From positions 583,044-647,043 of the forward strand of contig NZ_JAJFAX010000002.1 in the NCBI RefSeq assembly GCF_019710475.1: DNA of 64,000 bases, written 5' to 3'. Position numbers and translations under genes: made by a program. This DNA comes from Glycomyces sp. TRM65418 (lineage in GTDB: Bacteria; Actinomycetota; Actinomycetes; Mycobacteriales; Micromonosporaceae). Below the pieces are notes generated by a model that had not been told where the DNA came from, searched no databases, and saw only the letters and a program-made list of their open reading frames with translations. Positions 49,244-57,567 of this stretch are shown piece after piece (position 1 is the stretch's first letter; the number at the start of each line of letters is the position of its first letter).

Positions 49244-49613
49244 GGGGCTGATCGGTTTCGACTCCGTATGTTGACGTGAGGGAAGCGGGTCGAGGAAGCC
49301 AACGCTGTCTCGTAAACCAACGTTGGAAACCAATAAGTGCCAACGCAAAACGCACTGACTTCGCTCTCGCTGCCTAAGCGACGGTGAAGTTGCCGCTCCA
49401 GGGGCGCATCCGCTCTGGGTTCGCGGCATCATGTAAGGATGCTGGGCCGACGTCTTGATCGCTGGGACGTCTGCCGAGATCTTCGGCGATTAGAGCCCGT
49501 CTCACCGACTCGTCCGCGTGATCGGTGGGGCTCGAAAAAAGACACAGCGGACTGCACCCGGAGAAGTCTCACAGATGCAGCGGAGGACCAGGGTTCGATT
49601 CCCTGCAGCTCCA
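49244..49613 (+). ncRNA. ssrA: tmRNA (10Sa RNA)
   Basis: A one-piece tmRNA of about 370 nt. The 5' end GGGGCTGATCGGTTTCGAC and the 3' end with GGTTCGATTCC and CAGCTCCA form the tRNA-Ala-like acceptor and T arm (GGGGCTG pairs with CAGCTCC). The tag reading frame at 49339-49377 encodes ANAKRTDFALAA followed by TAA, a typical actinobacterial degradation tag ending in ALAA. CCA is not encoded. It is paired with smpB upstream for ribosome rescue. Its 3' end is also the left edge of accessory DNA. Confidence 0.96.
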
Positions 49614-49651
49614 CACGCCCACATGGGCCCCCTCGTGGGGCCCATGTGTTC
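49609..49651 (+). repeat. Attachment-like repeat, copy 1 (tmRNA 3' end)
   Basis: Spans the last bases of tmRNA and its terminator. The first 23 bases recur exactly in copy 3 at 52160; the right hairpin arm recurs in copies 2 and 3. Duplicated tmRNA 3' ends are a usual mark of site-specific integration. Confidence 0.7.
49620..49648 (+). terminator. ssrA terminator
   Basis: A perfect 12-bp stem (49620-49631 with 49637-49648) with loop CCTCGT-like bases, followed by TTCG. Confidence 0.75.
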
Positions 49652-49746
49652 GCCTGTGACCGGCAGTGATCGCTCACAGGCGTCACGTTCGCTGGTGCTC
49701 GTCTGCCACCCATGCCGCGCCAACGGCGGGTTCGATTACCTCTGCG

Positions 49747-49789
49747 TCCACACATCCCATGTGCGCTCCCTCGTGGGGCCCATGTGTCC
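49747..49789 (+). repeat. Attachment-like repeat, copy 2 (degenerate)
   Basis: Resembles copy 1 over its whole length, with an identical right part (CCCTCGTGGGGCCCATGTGT) and several changes in the left arm that weaken the hairpin. Confidence 0.6.
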
Positions 49790-50094
49790 GTGTGCGACCA
49801 GCTGTAGGACTGAATCGACCTTCAGGGTCTATGCTCGAGCCGGTGTCTCCCCGACCATTGCCTGTAGGTAGCCGATGCGCTGCTCGACGCTTTCCAGCAC
49901 CCGCACTTGGCCGGATTGGGCGCCACTCTTGCCCTGCCGGACCGCCACACACGAAGCGAAACCGGCAACTAGAGATTTGAGTTGAACTCGCCGCAGGTGA
50001 GGTGCTGGGGCGGATCGGCGTTGGCCGCCCTACCAGGAGCCCGCTCTCGTGTCATCGTTCGCCGTGGGGCTCTTCGCGTACCCGCTCAGGCAGG
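49790..50094. other. Intergenic, no gene seen
   Basis: About 305 bp between the second repeat and the reductase stop; short open frames only, mixed base composition, no recognised element. Confidence 0.4.
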
Positions 50095-50676
50095 TCAACG
50101 GCGCACCCGATAGCGCAGGTGCAGTACCCGGTTGCCCTGAATCACCGCGTCAGGATCCTCCAACAGGTGCTGCGCGTCGACCGACCCGAAGTAGCGCTTG
50201 CCGGATCCGAACACAACGGGTACGACGTCCATGCGCACCTCGTCGACCAGGTCCGCGGCAAGCACCTGGCCACCGACGTCGCCAGCGGCGACCTCGACCA
50301 AGCGGTCACCCGCAAGCTCCTGCGCCTTGGCCACGGCTGCCTCGACGCCGTCGACGAAGTGAAACGGTGCCTCGGGGTCCCAGCCCTCGGGCTGCGGCCG
50401 GTGCGTCACGACGACCACGTGGTCGATCCCGCCCGGAGGCTTCCCGCCCCAGCCGTCCGTCATGTCGAAGACGCGGCGGCCGACGATGGTCGCTCCGATC
50501 TGGTCCCAGTACGGCCGGGTGTAGTCGTAGGACGTCTGCGACACCATTATGTCGCCGCTCTCGTCCAACGGGACGTCACCGCTGAGCAACCAGTCGAACA
50601 GCGGTCCGGGCTGGTCGTTCTCGTCCGCGATGAAGCCGTCCGCCGACACCGAGCTGTACATGACTACCTTGCCCAC
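50095..50676 (-). CDS. Dihydrofolate reductase-like (RibD C-terminal domain) protein
   Basis: A 193-residue protein of the dihydrofolate reductase/RibD-C superfamily: KVVMYSSVSADGFIADEND at the start, ATIVGRRVFDMTDGWGG, and a C-terminal LVDEVRMDVVPVVFGSGKRYF. These enzymes are NADPH-dependent reductases of often unknown substrate and are common cargo. The GTG at 50676 is chosen because AAAGGAG lies 6 bases upstream. It follows an AraC regulator by 65 bp on the same strand, probably as its target. Confidence 0.87.
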   Translation of the reverse strand: MGKVVMYSSVSADGFIADENDQPGPLFDWLLSGDVPLDESGDIMVSQTSYDYTRPYWDQIGATIVGRRVFDMTDGWGGKPPGGIDHVVVVTHRPQPEGWDPEAPFHFVDGVEAAVAKAQELAGDRLVEVAAGDVGGQVLAADLVDEVRMDVVPVVFGSGKRYFGSVDAQHLLEDPDAVIQGNRVLHLRYRVRR

Positions 50677-50741
50677 AAGGCGCTCCTTTGCATTGGTTGC
50701 CCCCAAATTAGCGTGTCGTGAGCGGTCGGTCTTGTAAGAAA

Positions 50742-51581
50742 TCAATCGGCCGGCAGCGGCCAGCTGTCCAGTACGTGGCCGGGATGTTCGCGCAGGAACC
50801 GCCGCCGGACTTCGATGTACCGGGTGGGCGTGAGCCCGGTGAATACCCGGAACTCGTGGCCGAAGTGGGCCTGATCGAAGTAGCCTGCGCCACCGGCGAG
50901 TTCACCCCAGTCGATCGGTCCGGCGGGATCGATCGCGAACACGGCGGCGGCGAAGCGGTGGGTGCGGGCCAGCCGCTTCGGCGTGACACCGATGAGCTCC
51001 TTGAACCGCTGTGCCAGATGGGTGCTGCTGACACCGGCGGCCGCCCTCAGGTCGCCGATCGCCACTGCACCGCTAGTCGCCGCGATGACACTGCTCGCAT
51101 GGCGGACCAGCCCCAGGCCGGCGGTTTCGCGCAGCCGTCGCATGAACTCCTCCTCGAGCAGCGTCAGCATCTCGTGCGGTCCATCCGCCATTGCCAGCCG
51201 GTCTCGCAGCTCAGCAACGGCGGGTCGGCCCCAAACCTGCTCTACCGCCACCGGCCGGTCACACAGCTCGGCCGCGGGCATCGGCAGAAACGGCGCCAGC
51301 CCCCACGGCTTGACGTGCGCGCCGACGGACCGGGTCCTGAGTGGATAACCGAACTCCAACGCGCGGGTGGGCATGGTGACCACGCAGCCGTCGGCGTACT
51401 CGGCCGTCTCGATGGCGGTGGCGGCGCGGATGCGAAACGGTGCCCCGAGGTTGACGATGAGCAACGCCGACGGCATCGGCGGCAGCATCAGCCGAGCGTA
51501 TGGCGGCGACCCCTCCAGGAAGTAAAGGTCGTCGATCAGCTCGTCCAGCGGCGGTCGCGGCACTCTGGACACGTACTCCAT
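50742..51581 (-). CDS. AraC-family transcriptional regulator
   Basis: A 279-residue regulator with an N-terminal cupin-like sensor region (LYFLEGSPPYARLMLPP, VTMPTRALEFGYPL) and a C-terminal double HTH (AIGDLRAAAGVSSTHLAQRFKELIGVTPKRLAR, then DWGELAGGAGYFDQAHFGHEFRVFTGLTPTRYI). The ATG at 51581 begins MEYVSRVP. It is upstream of and codirectional with the reductase-like gene. Base composition is lower in GC than the core genes, consistent with acquisition. Confidence 0.86.
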   Translation of the reverse strand: MEYVSRVPRPPLDELIDDLYFLEGSPPYARLMLPPMPSALLIVNLGAPFRIRAATAIETAEYADGCVVTMPTRALEFGYPLRTRSVGAHVKPWGLAPFLPMPAAELCDRPVAVEQVWGRPAVAELRDRLAMADGPHEMLTLLEEEFMRRLRETAGLGLVRHASSVIAATSGAVAIGDLRAAAGVSSTHLAQRFKELIGVTPKRLARTHRFAAAVFAIDPAGPIDWGELAGGAGYFDQAHFGHEFRVFTGLTPTRYIEVRRRFLREHPGHVLDSWPLPAD

Positions 51582-51862
51582 GCCCACAGCATCGCCGACG
51601 CCTCGCCCGCATCGTGCGCCGGGATGGTCCAGCCGCGCTCTACATCGCCCGATTCCTACTCGACAGGTTCGACCTGACGCGGTTGCGTCCAAAGCTCCAC
51701 GAGCGGGACCCGCTTCACGACACCGCAGAAACTTTGAAGCGGCAGCATCGGTTACGTGGGTGGCACCAAGGGCGCGAGACAGTGACGAAAGCTAAGACGA
51801 ATCCGTGTTCTTCCCGAGAAACGCACTCAGGCTGCGCGGGTTCGAAGGGCGGTTCCGGACTT

Positions 51863-52165
51863 TCAGGCCTTCGAGACGAGGCGCCTGACGCTGCGGTCGC
51901 TGAGGCCGTATTGGACCGCGAGGACCTTCTGCGGTACGCCAGCGCCATACGCGGCAACGATGGCTTCGCGCTGTTCGACTGTGAGCCGCCGATTGAGCGA
52001 GCGCGGCGGGACGGGCGGCGCCTCGTCGGAGATGGGCTCGCGGTCCGATCTCGGCTCCGGTGAAGGGCCTGAGTTCGAGATCGAGGGCTCGGTTGGCTCC
52101 GAGAGCCGATCCAATGCGGCCTCTAGCTGCGGGTTTGGGTTCGCATAAGCGTGCAGTACCTCCAC
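51863..52165 (-). pseudogene. Recombinase-type HTH remnant next to attachment-like repeat
   Basis: A 100-residue frame whose last 45 residues (RRLTVEQREAIVAAYGAG, then VPQKVLAVQYGLSDRSVRRL) match the C-terminal HTH seen on actinobacterial serine recombinases and resolvases. The N-terminal part is low complexity and the possible GTG start (52165) lies inside the third copy of the tmRNA-end repeat. It is probably a truncated recombinase tail left at an insertion edge, although a small stand-alone DNA-binding protein cannot be excluded. Confidence 0.45.
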
Positions 52166-52201
52166 ACGCCCACATGGGCCCCGCGAGGGGCCCATGTGTT
52201 C
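52160..52201 (+). repeat. Attachment-like repeat, copy 3
   Basis: Begins with the same 23 bases as copy 1 (CTCCACACGCCCACATGGGC and three more), has a changed loop (GCGA) and the same right arm. Bases TGCAG before it also match the tmRNA acceptor. With copy 1 it flanks 2.5 kb of accessory DNA. Confidence 0.7.
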
Positions 52202-53061
52202 ATTTGCGGCCGTTTATGTGCCCGCTGTGGCCCAGGGCTCAGTCAGTGTTACTTGGGGTATTCATACTGTCTAGTCCGTTTCCTCCTGACATGGTCATCT
52301 CCGGAAGCGTCGTCTGAGTGCTTGCCGGTACTCCGGCGTTAGCCCGAACCCGCTCACTTTGCTCCAGTGGGAGGGCGGGCGGAGCGGCCATCGCGCGACG
52401 CCGAGCTCAGCTGTTCTGCCTCGGCCTTCGCGCGCGGCCGTGCTGCCCTGACCGCTGTGGCATCCCGGGGCGAGCGCGTCTGGCGCTACGAATGCAGGCG
52501 GGGACCGGGAAGCGGGCCGATCGAACTCGATACGTCCGCTGCGGCAACGCTTGCCGCCGTCGAAAGCGCGGGAGGTCAGCCAGACGGGCGGCAGGATTTA
52601 TGGATCGGGCGAATCGCGAGCCCTGCTACTACGGCGAAAGCCACTGCGGCCGGTAGCTCGTCATCGTCGCAGATCGCCTTGGGGGGTAGTCCCCAACTCT
52701 GGCCGGAGCTTGCGGTCTCCCGAGCCTGAAAGACCGGGAGCAGATCTTCCTCGCCCGGGTGCCGTCCGGATCAACTACGTTGGCCGCCAACGAGATTGCA
52801 ATCGGGGCTGGAGCGGTCGCCTCCTTCATGGGACGATTGTTCAGCGTTTCGATATGAAACCGTTACATCACCAGGTGATTAGGCCTACTTCTCAGCCAAT
52901 TTGCGGATGATTCGGACAAGGCCGCTATGGCTCCATCCTGTGCCGCATCGTGGATGTTGATAACGTGTGCTTCGCTCGCGGTCACAGCCAGTACCGGAGC
53001 GACCTCGATGCCCCGCCCCCCGTCTACACCCCCGATCCTTTAACTGGAGAGCGAACCCCTC
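52202..53061. other. Decayed accessory DNA, no intact gene
   Basis: About 860 bp with only short, frame-switching open frames. Near 52728 a stretch reads SLKDREQIFLARV, reminiscent of the N-terminal helix of IS30-type transposases, but neighbouring frames are broken. A small inverted repeat GTTTC-GATAT-GAAAC is at about 52846-52860. The right end holds the upstream region of the LamG gene with GGAGAG 10 bases before its GTG. Confidence 0.4.
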
Positions 53062-56000
53062 GTGACGAGCCCTCACCTTCGCCGCAACCTCAAGCGGAGC
53101 TTGGTTATCGGCCTGGCTTCTGTAATTGCTGCCGCGTCTGCTTCCACACCTCCTGGCGCTGCTGAAGAGCCCGAGACGTCCACTTGCGTCGAAGACGGTG
53201 CCGTCCTGCAGGAGCGCGGGGAATCGTCGGCACTGGAGCTGGCCGTCGAGTGCGGGGCGGAAGTCCTGATTCGCGATTCGCAGGACTACACGACCCGCTC
53301 ATACGCGCAACCCGACGGCAGCATTGCCACCGAGTTCGCCGTCCAACCGCAGTGGGTTCCCGACGGCACCGGTGAATGGATCGATGCGGACCCCACGATC
53401 GAGGTCGCGGCTGACGGCACGCTCCAGACGAAGGCCACGATCACCGATCTGGAGTTCGGCTCCGCGGGTGACACCGCGTTTGTCACCGCCACCAACGCCG
53501 ACGGCGAGTCCGTGGCACTGGATTGGACCGAGCCGCTGCCGGAACCGGAGCTGGACGGTTCCACTGTGCGGTACCCGGAGGTGCTGCCTGATGTGGACCT
53601 GGAGGTCTACGCGGGCGTGTCCGACTTCTCCTATGCGCTGGTCGTCAAGACCTCGGAAGCTGCTGCGGACCCCGCACTTGAACGAGTTGAGATCGGCCTC
53701 GCCTCCGAAGGCCTATCGGTGACCGCTGATGCCGCGACCGACACCGCGGCCCTTTCTGATGCTGACGGAGCGACGGCCTTCAGCGTGGACACCCCGTGGA
53801 TGTGGGACTCCTCCGCGGTCGGCGAAGGCTCCGGGAATGCCGCGCCGATGGAGCTGGAGGTAGACGCCGACTCGCTGACGGTGACCCCCGACCCGGAGTT
53901 CCTGGCGGACGACGGGGTCGAATATCCGATCTACATCGACCCGAAGTTTCGCGACGAGAACGGTGCCAGCTTCGAGAACGCTTTCTCGCAGAGAACCGGC
54001 ATCACCTGTGGTTCCGGTTCGGAGATGTGCGTCGGGGCCCAGCTCTGGGAACCTGACAATGCGATGGGCTACTGGCGTTCGGCGATGAAGTTCACCGGCC
54101 TGAACTCGATTGCGAACCGGGACGTCCAGAAGGCGAACGTGCTGGTGACTCAGACGCACACCGGCGGAGCCGGGGCGACCCAGTCGGTGCGGCTCTACGC
54201 GATGAACTGGTGGGACTTCACCGAAGACACCAGTATGACCACGTTCAACAACCAAGCCGCCGGTCTGGTGGCGACCGAGTCGGTGCGGACGTCGAACACC
54301 GGCGCCGGAGAATCCGATCAGACCATCGAGTGGGCCGATGACCGAAGTGCCACCTGGGTGCAGAAGCTCGTCGATGCAGGGAACAACACCGCTGTGTTCG
54401 GTGTCCTCTCCGGAGCGAACCTCGACCAGGAGAAGAACCTGAATTACTGGCGGAAGCTGAACCCCTCCACGGCGAAGCTCGTGGTCTGGCACGCGCCGCT
54501 GAAACCGACGCAGCTGTTCACGAACGGATCCTCCTGCTCGACCTCGGCCCCCGGGCCGACGATCAATACGCTCACGCCGACGCTCAAGGCCACGGCACCC
54601 GCATCGCTGAGGTCGACGAACGAACTGAACTTCTACGTTTACGAGCGCAACGGCGTGCCGGACAATCACCTTCGGAAGGTCGAAGTCGCGAACGTCTCGG
54701 CCGGAGCATCCGTCACGGTCTCCGTGCCCTCCGGTGTCCTCGAACGTGGCCAGACCTACCGGTGGCGGACTCGGGCCTGGGACACCGATGGCGAGGACGG
54801 GCGCTGGGGCGAGGCCGCGGGTTACTGCTATTTCACAGTCAATTCCCTGCCCACCACTCCGACGGGTCTCTCGACGGAAGGCCTTGGGTGCGGATCGCAA
54901 TCCGCTCCTGTGACGGTGTCGACGTCGACCCCGAAGCTGCATTCGATCCCGAGTGACCCTGACGGCGGGAACGTCACCGCTCGGTACCAGTTCTACACCC
55001 AGGCCGGTGCGCTGCTCAAAGAGTGGAAGGTGGCGGCGAAGAGCGGGGTGACCGCATCGACGCCGGTCGCAAGTGGTCTGGTGTCCGCCGATGGCGTGTA
55101 CAAGTGGCGCGTTGTCACCGACGACGCGTTCGCTTCGAGCGCATGGTCGGGGTACTGCTGGGTCAAGGTCGACACCACGGCGCCGGAGCCTCCTGACGTG
55201 GTCCAGCTGACGACGGACCCGGTACCAGGCGGTTCGGTGGAGTTCGAGTTCGTCGGCGGGTCCGATGTGAAGAGCTTCGAATACAGCTTCAACAACGGGA
55301 CGAAGAAGACGGTGTCCGCCTCGACGGGTGAGACCAAAATCGGGATGACCCTCCCGTCCACCGGCTCGATCGACCACACCCTCCAAGTGTGGGCAAGAGA
55401 CTTCACGATTGGCGGGACCGGGAACGTCTCCAGTCCGACCACCTACTTGTTCACGGCGATCGAAGCCCAACCCGCCGCTGCAGCCAGCGCGTGGCGATTC
55501 GACGGCGATTTGCTGGACGATGCCGGCGATAACGCGCTCTCCAATTCGTCAACAGCGGTCTTCGCGGCTGACGCGGTCGGCCGCTCTGATGCCGCGGCGA
55601 GGTTCGACGGCAGTTCCGGCTCGTGTCTCACTGCAGACCGGACCATCATCGACACGACGGCCTCCTTCACGGCCGCGGCATGGGTCAACCCGGATGCCGA
55701 AGCGACGACTGGCCGATTGGTCTTCAGTATCAGCGGAGAGGTCCGCAGCAATCTCCAAGTGCTCGTGTCGCCGACTGGGGAATGGCGGGCAGCGATCGCC
55801 TCTAGTGACGGCACCGAATACAGCTGGGTGGTGGCGAGAACGGCGGCATCGTCCGTCGAATACGGCACCTGGACCCATGTCGCTGCGGTCTACGACGCGG
55901 CCGCCGAGCGGATCCGACTGTACATCGATGGTGACCTGCAGGGATCTACGGCGGTTCCGTTCGAGCAGTGGCAGGCGACCGGCCTGCTTTCAGTCGGATG

Positions 56001-57465
56001 CGGCGCCCTGAAAGACGGAACCACTTACGGCTCGATGACCGGCAGCATCGACGACGCGGTGGTCTTCCAGCAGGCGCTGACCGGTGATCAGATCGCCGAA
56101 CTCATGGATGGTCAGCACATCCCGTCAGTATTGCAAGCGTGGTACCCGCTGCGTGGCGATGGAGCTGATGCCTCTGGCCGCGGTACCGACCTAACGGCGA
56201 TGCCAGAGGTCCCTTCGTGGGTCCAAGATCAGCACGGCCGGTCCACGAGCGCTCTGGAATTCGACGGAGCTACTTGCCCGACTGCGGGAACCGTGCCGGT
56301 GCGCACCGACGACTCCTTCTCCGTCTCTGCCTGGGTGCGCCTCGACTCGGACCACGCGACGAACCACCCGCCTGTGTTCGCGTTCCACGGTGAATCCGGA
56401 GTGGCGGCGTTCGTGAAGTACAACGGCACTCAAGACCGTTGGGAGTTCGTAAGGCAGGCCGCTGACTCGTCGAGCGCGAGTTTTGCCGGTGCAGTGAGCG
56501 CGGCAACTCCGGTCAAGGATTCGTGGACGCAGCTCACCGCGGCTTACGACGCGGAAACAGCGCTGTTCGAGCTGTACGTGGACGGCGAATTGTCAGGGAC
56601 CCGCACCCTGCCGGATGCATTGTGGCGGTCGGTCGGGTTGTCGATCGGATGCTATGGCACGGCGTCTTCCACCTCTGTCTGGGAAGGCGCGATCTCGGAT
56701 GTTCGCGTCTGGCGGGGTGCACTCGATGCCGACCAGGTGGCAGCGGTCCACATCGAACGACTGTCTGCTTGGCCCCTCAGCCGGGATTCGGGCGGGAGCG
56801 ACGAGTGGAGCGACGCGGACTTGACCTTTACGGGTGACACCTCGTGGGAAGTCGACCGTTGGAACTACTGCTGGGCGGCCTACGGACTTGATCTCACCGG
56901 TACCGGCTATGCGTCGACGGAGAGCTCGGTGATCCGATCCGACGAGTCGTTCACGGTCGCGGCGTGGGCCAAAATCGACGACAACAACAGCCATCACGTC
57001 GTCATCTCCCAGACCACCCACCAGAGCGCGAGCTTCTATCTGACCTACTTCGCGGACGTCGACACCTGGCAGTTCGCATTGAAGAACATGGGAGCAGACG
57101 GTGCCTCGTGGGTGACGGTGGAATCCGACGAGGCCGTCGAAGTGGGCCGCTGGTATCACTTGTCGGCGACCTACGACCTCGGCTCGAACGAGATGCGCCT
57201 GTACGTCGACGGTGAACTGCGAAACCAGGTCAGCGGACCCGAACACCCCTGGCATGCCGAGGGACAGCTGCTCCTGGGAGCCGCAGGCGACACCGCCGGT
57301 GGACGCTGGTCCCACATGGCCGGGTCGATCGACCAAGTGCAGACCTGGTCCGGGGCGCTCGACCCGCTTTCAATTGCGGCGATCGCCGCCAACCGGCCGA
57401 AGTTCGAACTCGACCCGAACGCAGCGGACTGCGGCGACTCTCCGGAGCCACCCGGGGATCTGTGA
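53062..57465 (+). CDS. Giant secreted protein with three LamG domains
   Basis: A 1467-residue exported protein. A signal peptide (about 1-33) is followed by an N-terminal region seen in actinobacterial RHS-associated surface proteins (about 60-470, WVPDGTGEWIDADPTIEV, YPIYIDPKF), FN3-like beta domains (480-790), and three concanavalin/LamG-type domains (about 807-1015, 1020-1228, 1233-1450), each with a SFTVAAW-like strand and LYVDGEL-like strand. It has no enzyme motif. It ends about 100 bp before an RHS toxin-like gene on the same strand, so it is probably a companion that binds glycans or the cell wall. Confidence 0.87.
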   Translation: MTSPHLRRNLKRSLVIGLASVIAAASASTPPGAAEEPETSTCVEDGAVLQERGESSALELAVECGAEVLIRDSQDYTTRSYAQPDGSIATEFAVQPQWVPDGTGEWIDADPTIEVAADGTLQTKATITDLEFGSAGDTAFVTATNADGESVALDWTEPLPEPELDGSTVRYPEVLPDVDLEVYAGVSDFSYALVVKTSEAAADPALERVEIGLASEGLSVTADAATDTAALSDADGATAFSVDTPWMWDSSAVGEGSGNAAPMELEVDADSLTVTPDPEFLADDGVEYPIYIDPKFRDENGASFENAFSQRTGITCGSGSEMCVGAQLWEPDNAMGYWRSAMKFTGLNSIANRDVQKANVLVTQTHTGGAGATQSVRLYAMNWWDFTEDTSMTTFNNQAAGLVATESVRTSNTGAGESDQTIEWADDRSATWVQKLVDAGNNTAVFGVLSGANLDQEKNLNYWRKLNPSTAKLVVWHAPLKPTQLFTNGSSCSTSAPGPTINTLTPTLKATAPASLRSTNELNFYVYERNGVPDNHLRKVEVANVSAGASVTVSVPSGVLERGQTYRWRTRAWDTDGEDGRWGEAAGYCYFTVNSLPTTPTGLSTEGLGCGSQSAPVTVSTSTPKLHSIPSDPDGGNVTARYQFYTQAGALLKEWKVAAKSGVTASTPVASGLVSADGVYKWRVVTDDAFASSAWSGYCWVKVDTTAPEPPDVVQLTTDPVPGGSVEFEFVGGSDVKSFEYSFNNGTKKTVSASTGETKIGMTLPSTGSIDHTLQVWARDFTIGGTGNVSSPTTYLFTAIEAQPAAAASAWRFDGDLLDDAGDNALSNSSTAVFAADAVGRSDAAARFDGSSGSCLTADRTIIDTTASFTAAAWVNPDAEATTGRLVFSISGEVRSNLQVLVSPTGEWRAAIASSDGTEYSWVVARTAASSVEYGTWTHVAAVYDAAAERIRLYIDGDLQGSTAVPFEQWQATGLLSVGCGALKDGTTYGSMTGSIDDAVVFQQALTGDQIAELMDGQHIPSVLQAWYPLRGDGADASGRGTDLTAMPEVPSWVQDQHGRSTSALEFDGATCPTAGTVPVRTDDSFSVSAWVRLDSDHATNHPPVFAFHGESGVAAFVKYNGTQDRWEFVRQAADSSSASFAGAVSAATPVKDSWTQLTAAYDAETALFELYVDGELSGTRTLPDALWRSVGLSIGCYGTASSTSVWEGAISDVRVWRGALDADQVAAVHIERLSAWPLSRDSGGSDEWSDADLTFTGDTSWEVDRWNYCWAAYGLDLTGTGYASTESSVIRSDESFTVAAWAKIDDNNSHHVVISQTTHQSASFYLTYFADVDTWQFALKNMGADGASWVTVESDEAVEVGRWYHLSATYDLGSNEMRLYVDGELRNQVSGPEHPWHAEGQLLLGAAGDTAGGRWSHMAGSIDQVQTWSGALDPLSIAAIAANRPKFELDPNAADCGDSPEPPGDL

Positions 57466-57567
57466 GTTCGCGAGGCGGGCGGTGCATGGAGGCGCCGCCC
57501 GCTCCACCCCCAATGATGTGAACCCTCGAGCCCCACTCACCCCTCGCCCCTGAGAAAGGCCCCTTGG

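Noticed and set aside
49439..49871. Small coding frames inside and just after ssrA
   Set aside because: They are explained by the tmRNA sequence and the repeat hairpins; none has a start signal or family match.
50718..51677. Plus-strand frame over the AraC gene
   Set aside because: The minus strand encodes two complete AraC-type HTH motifs; the plus frame has no recognisable feature.
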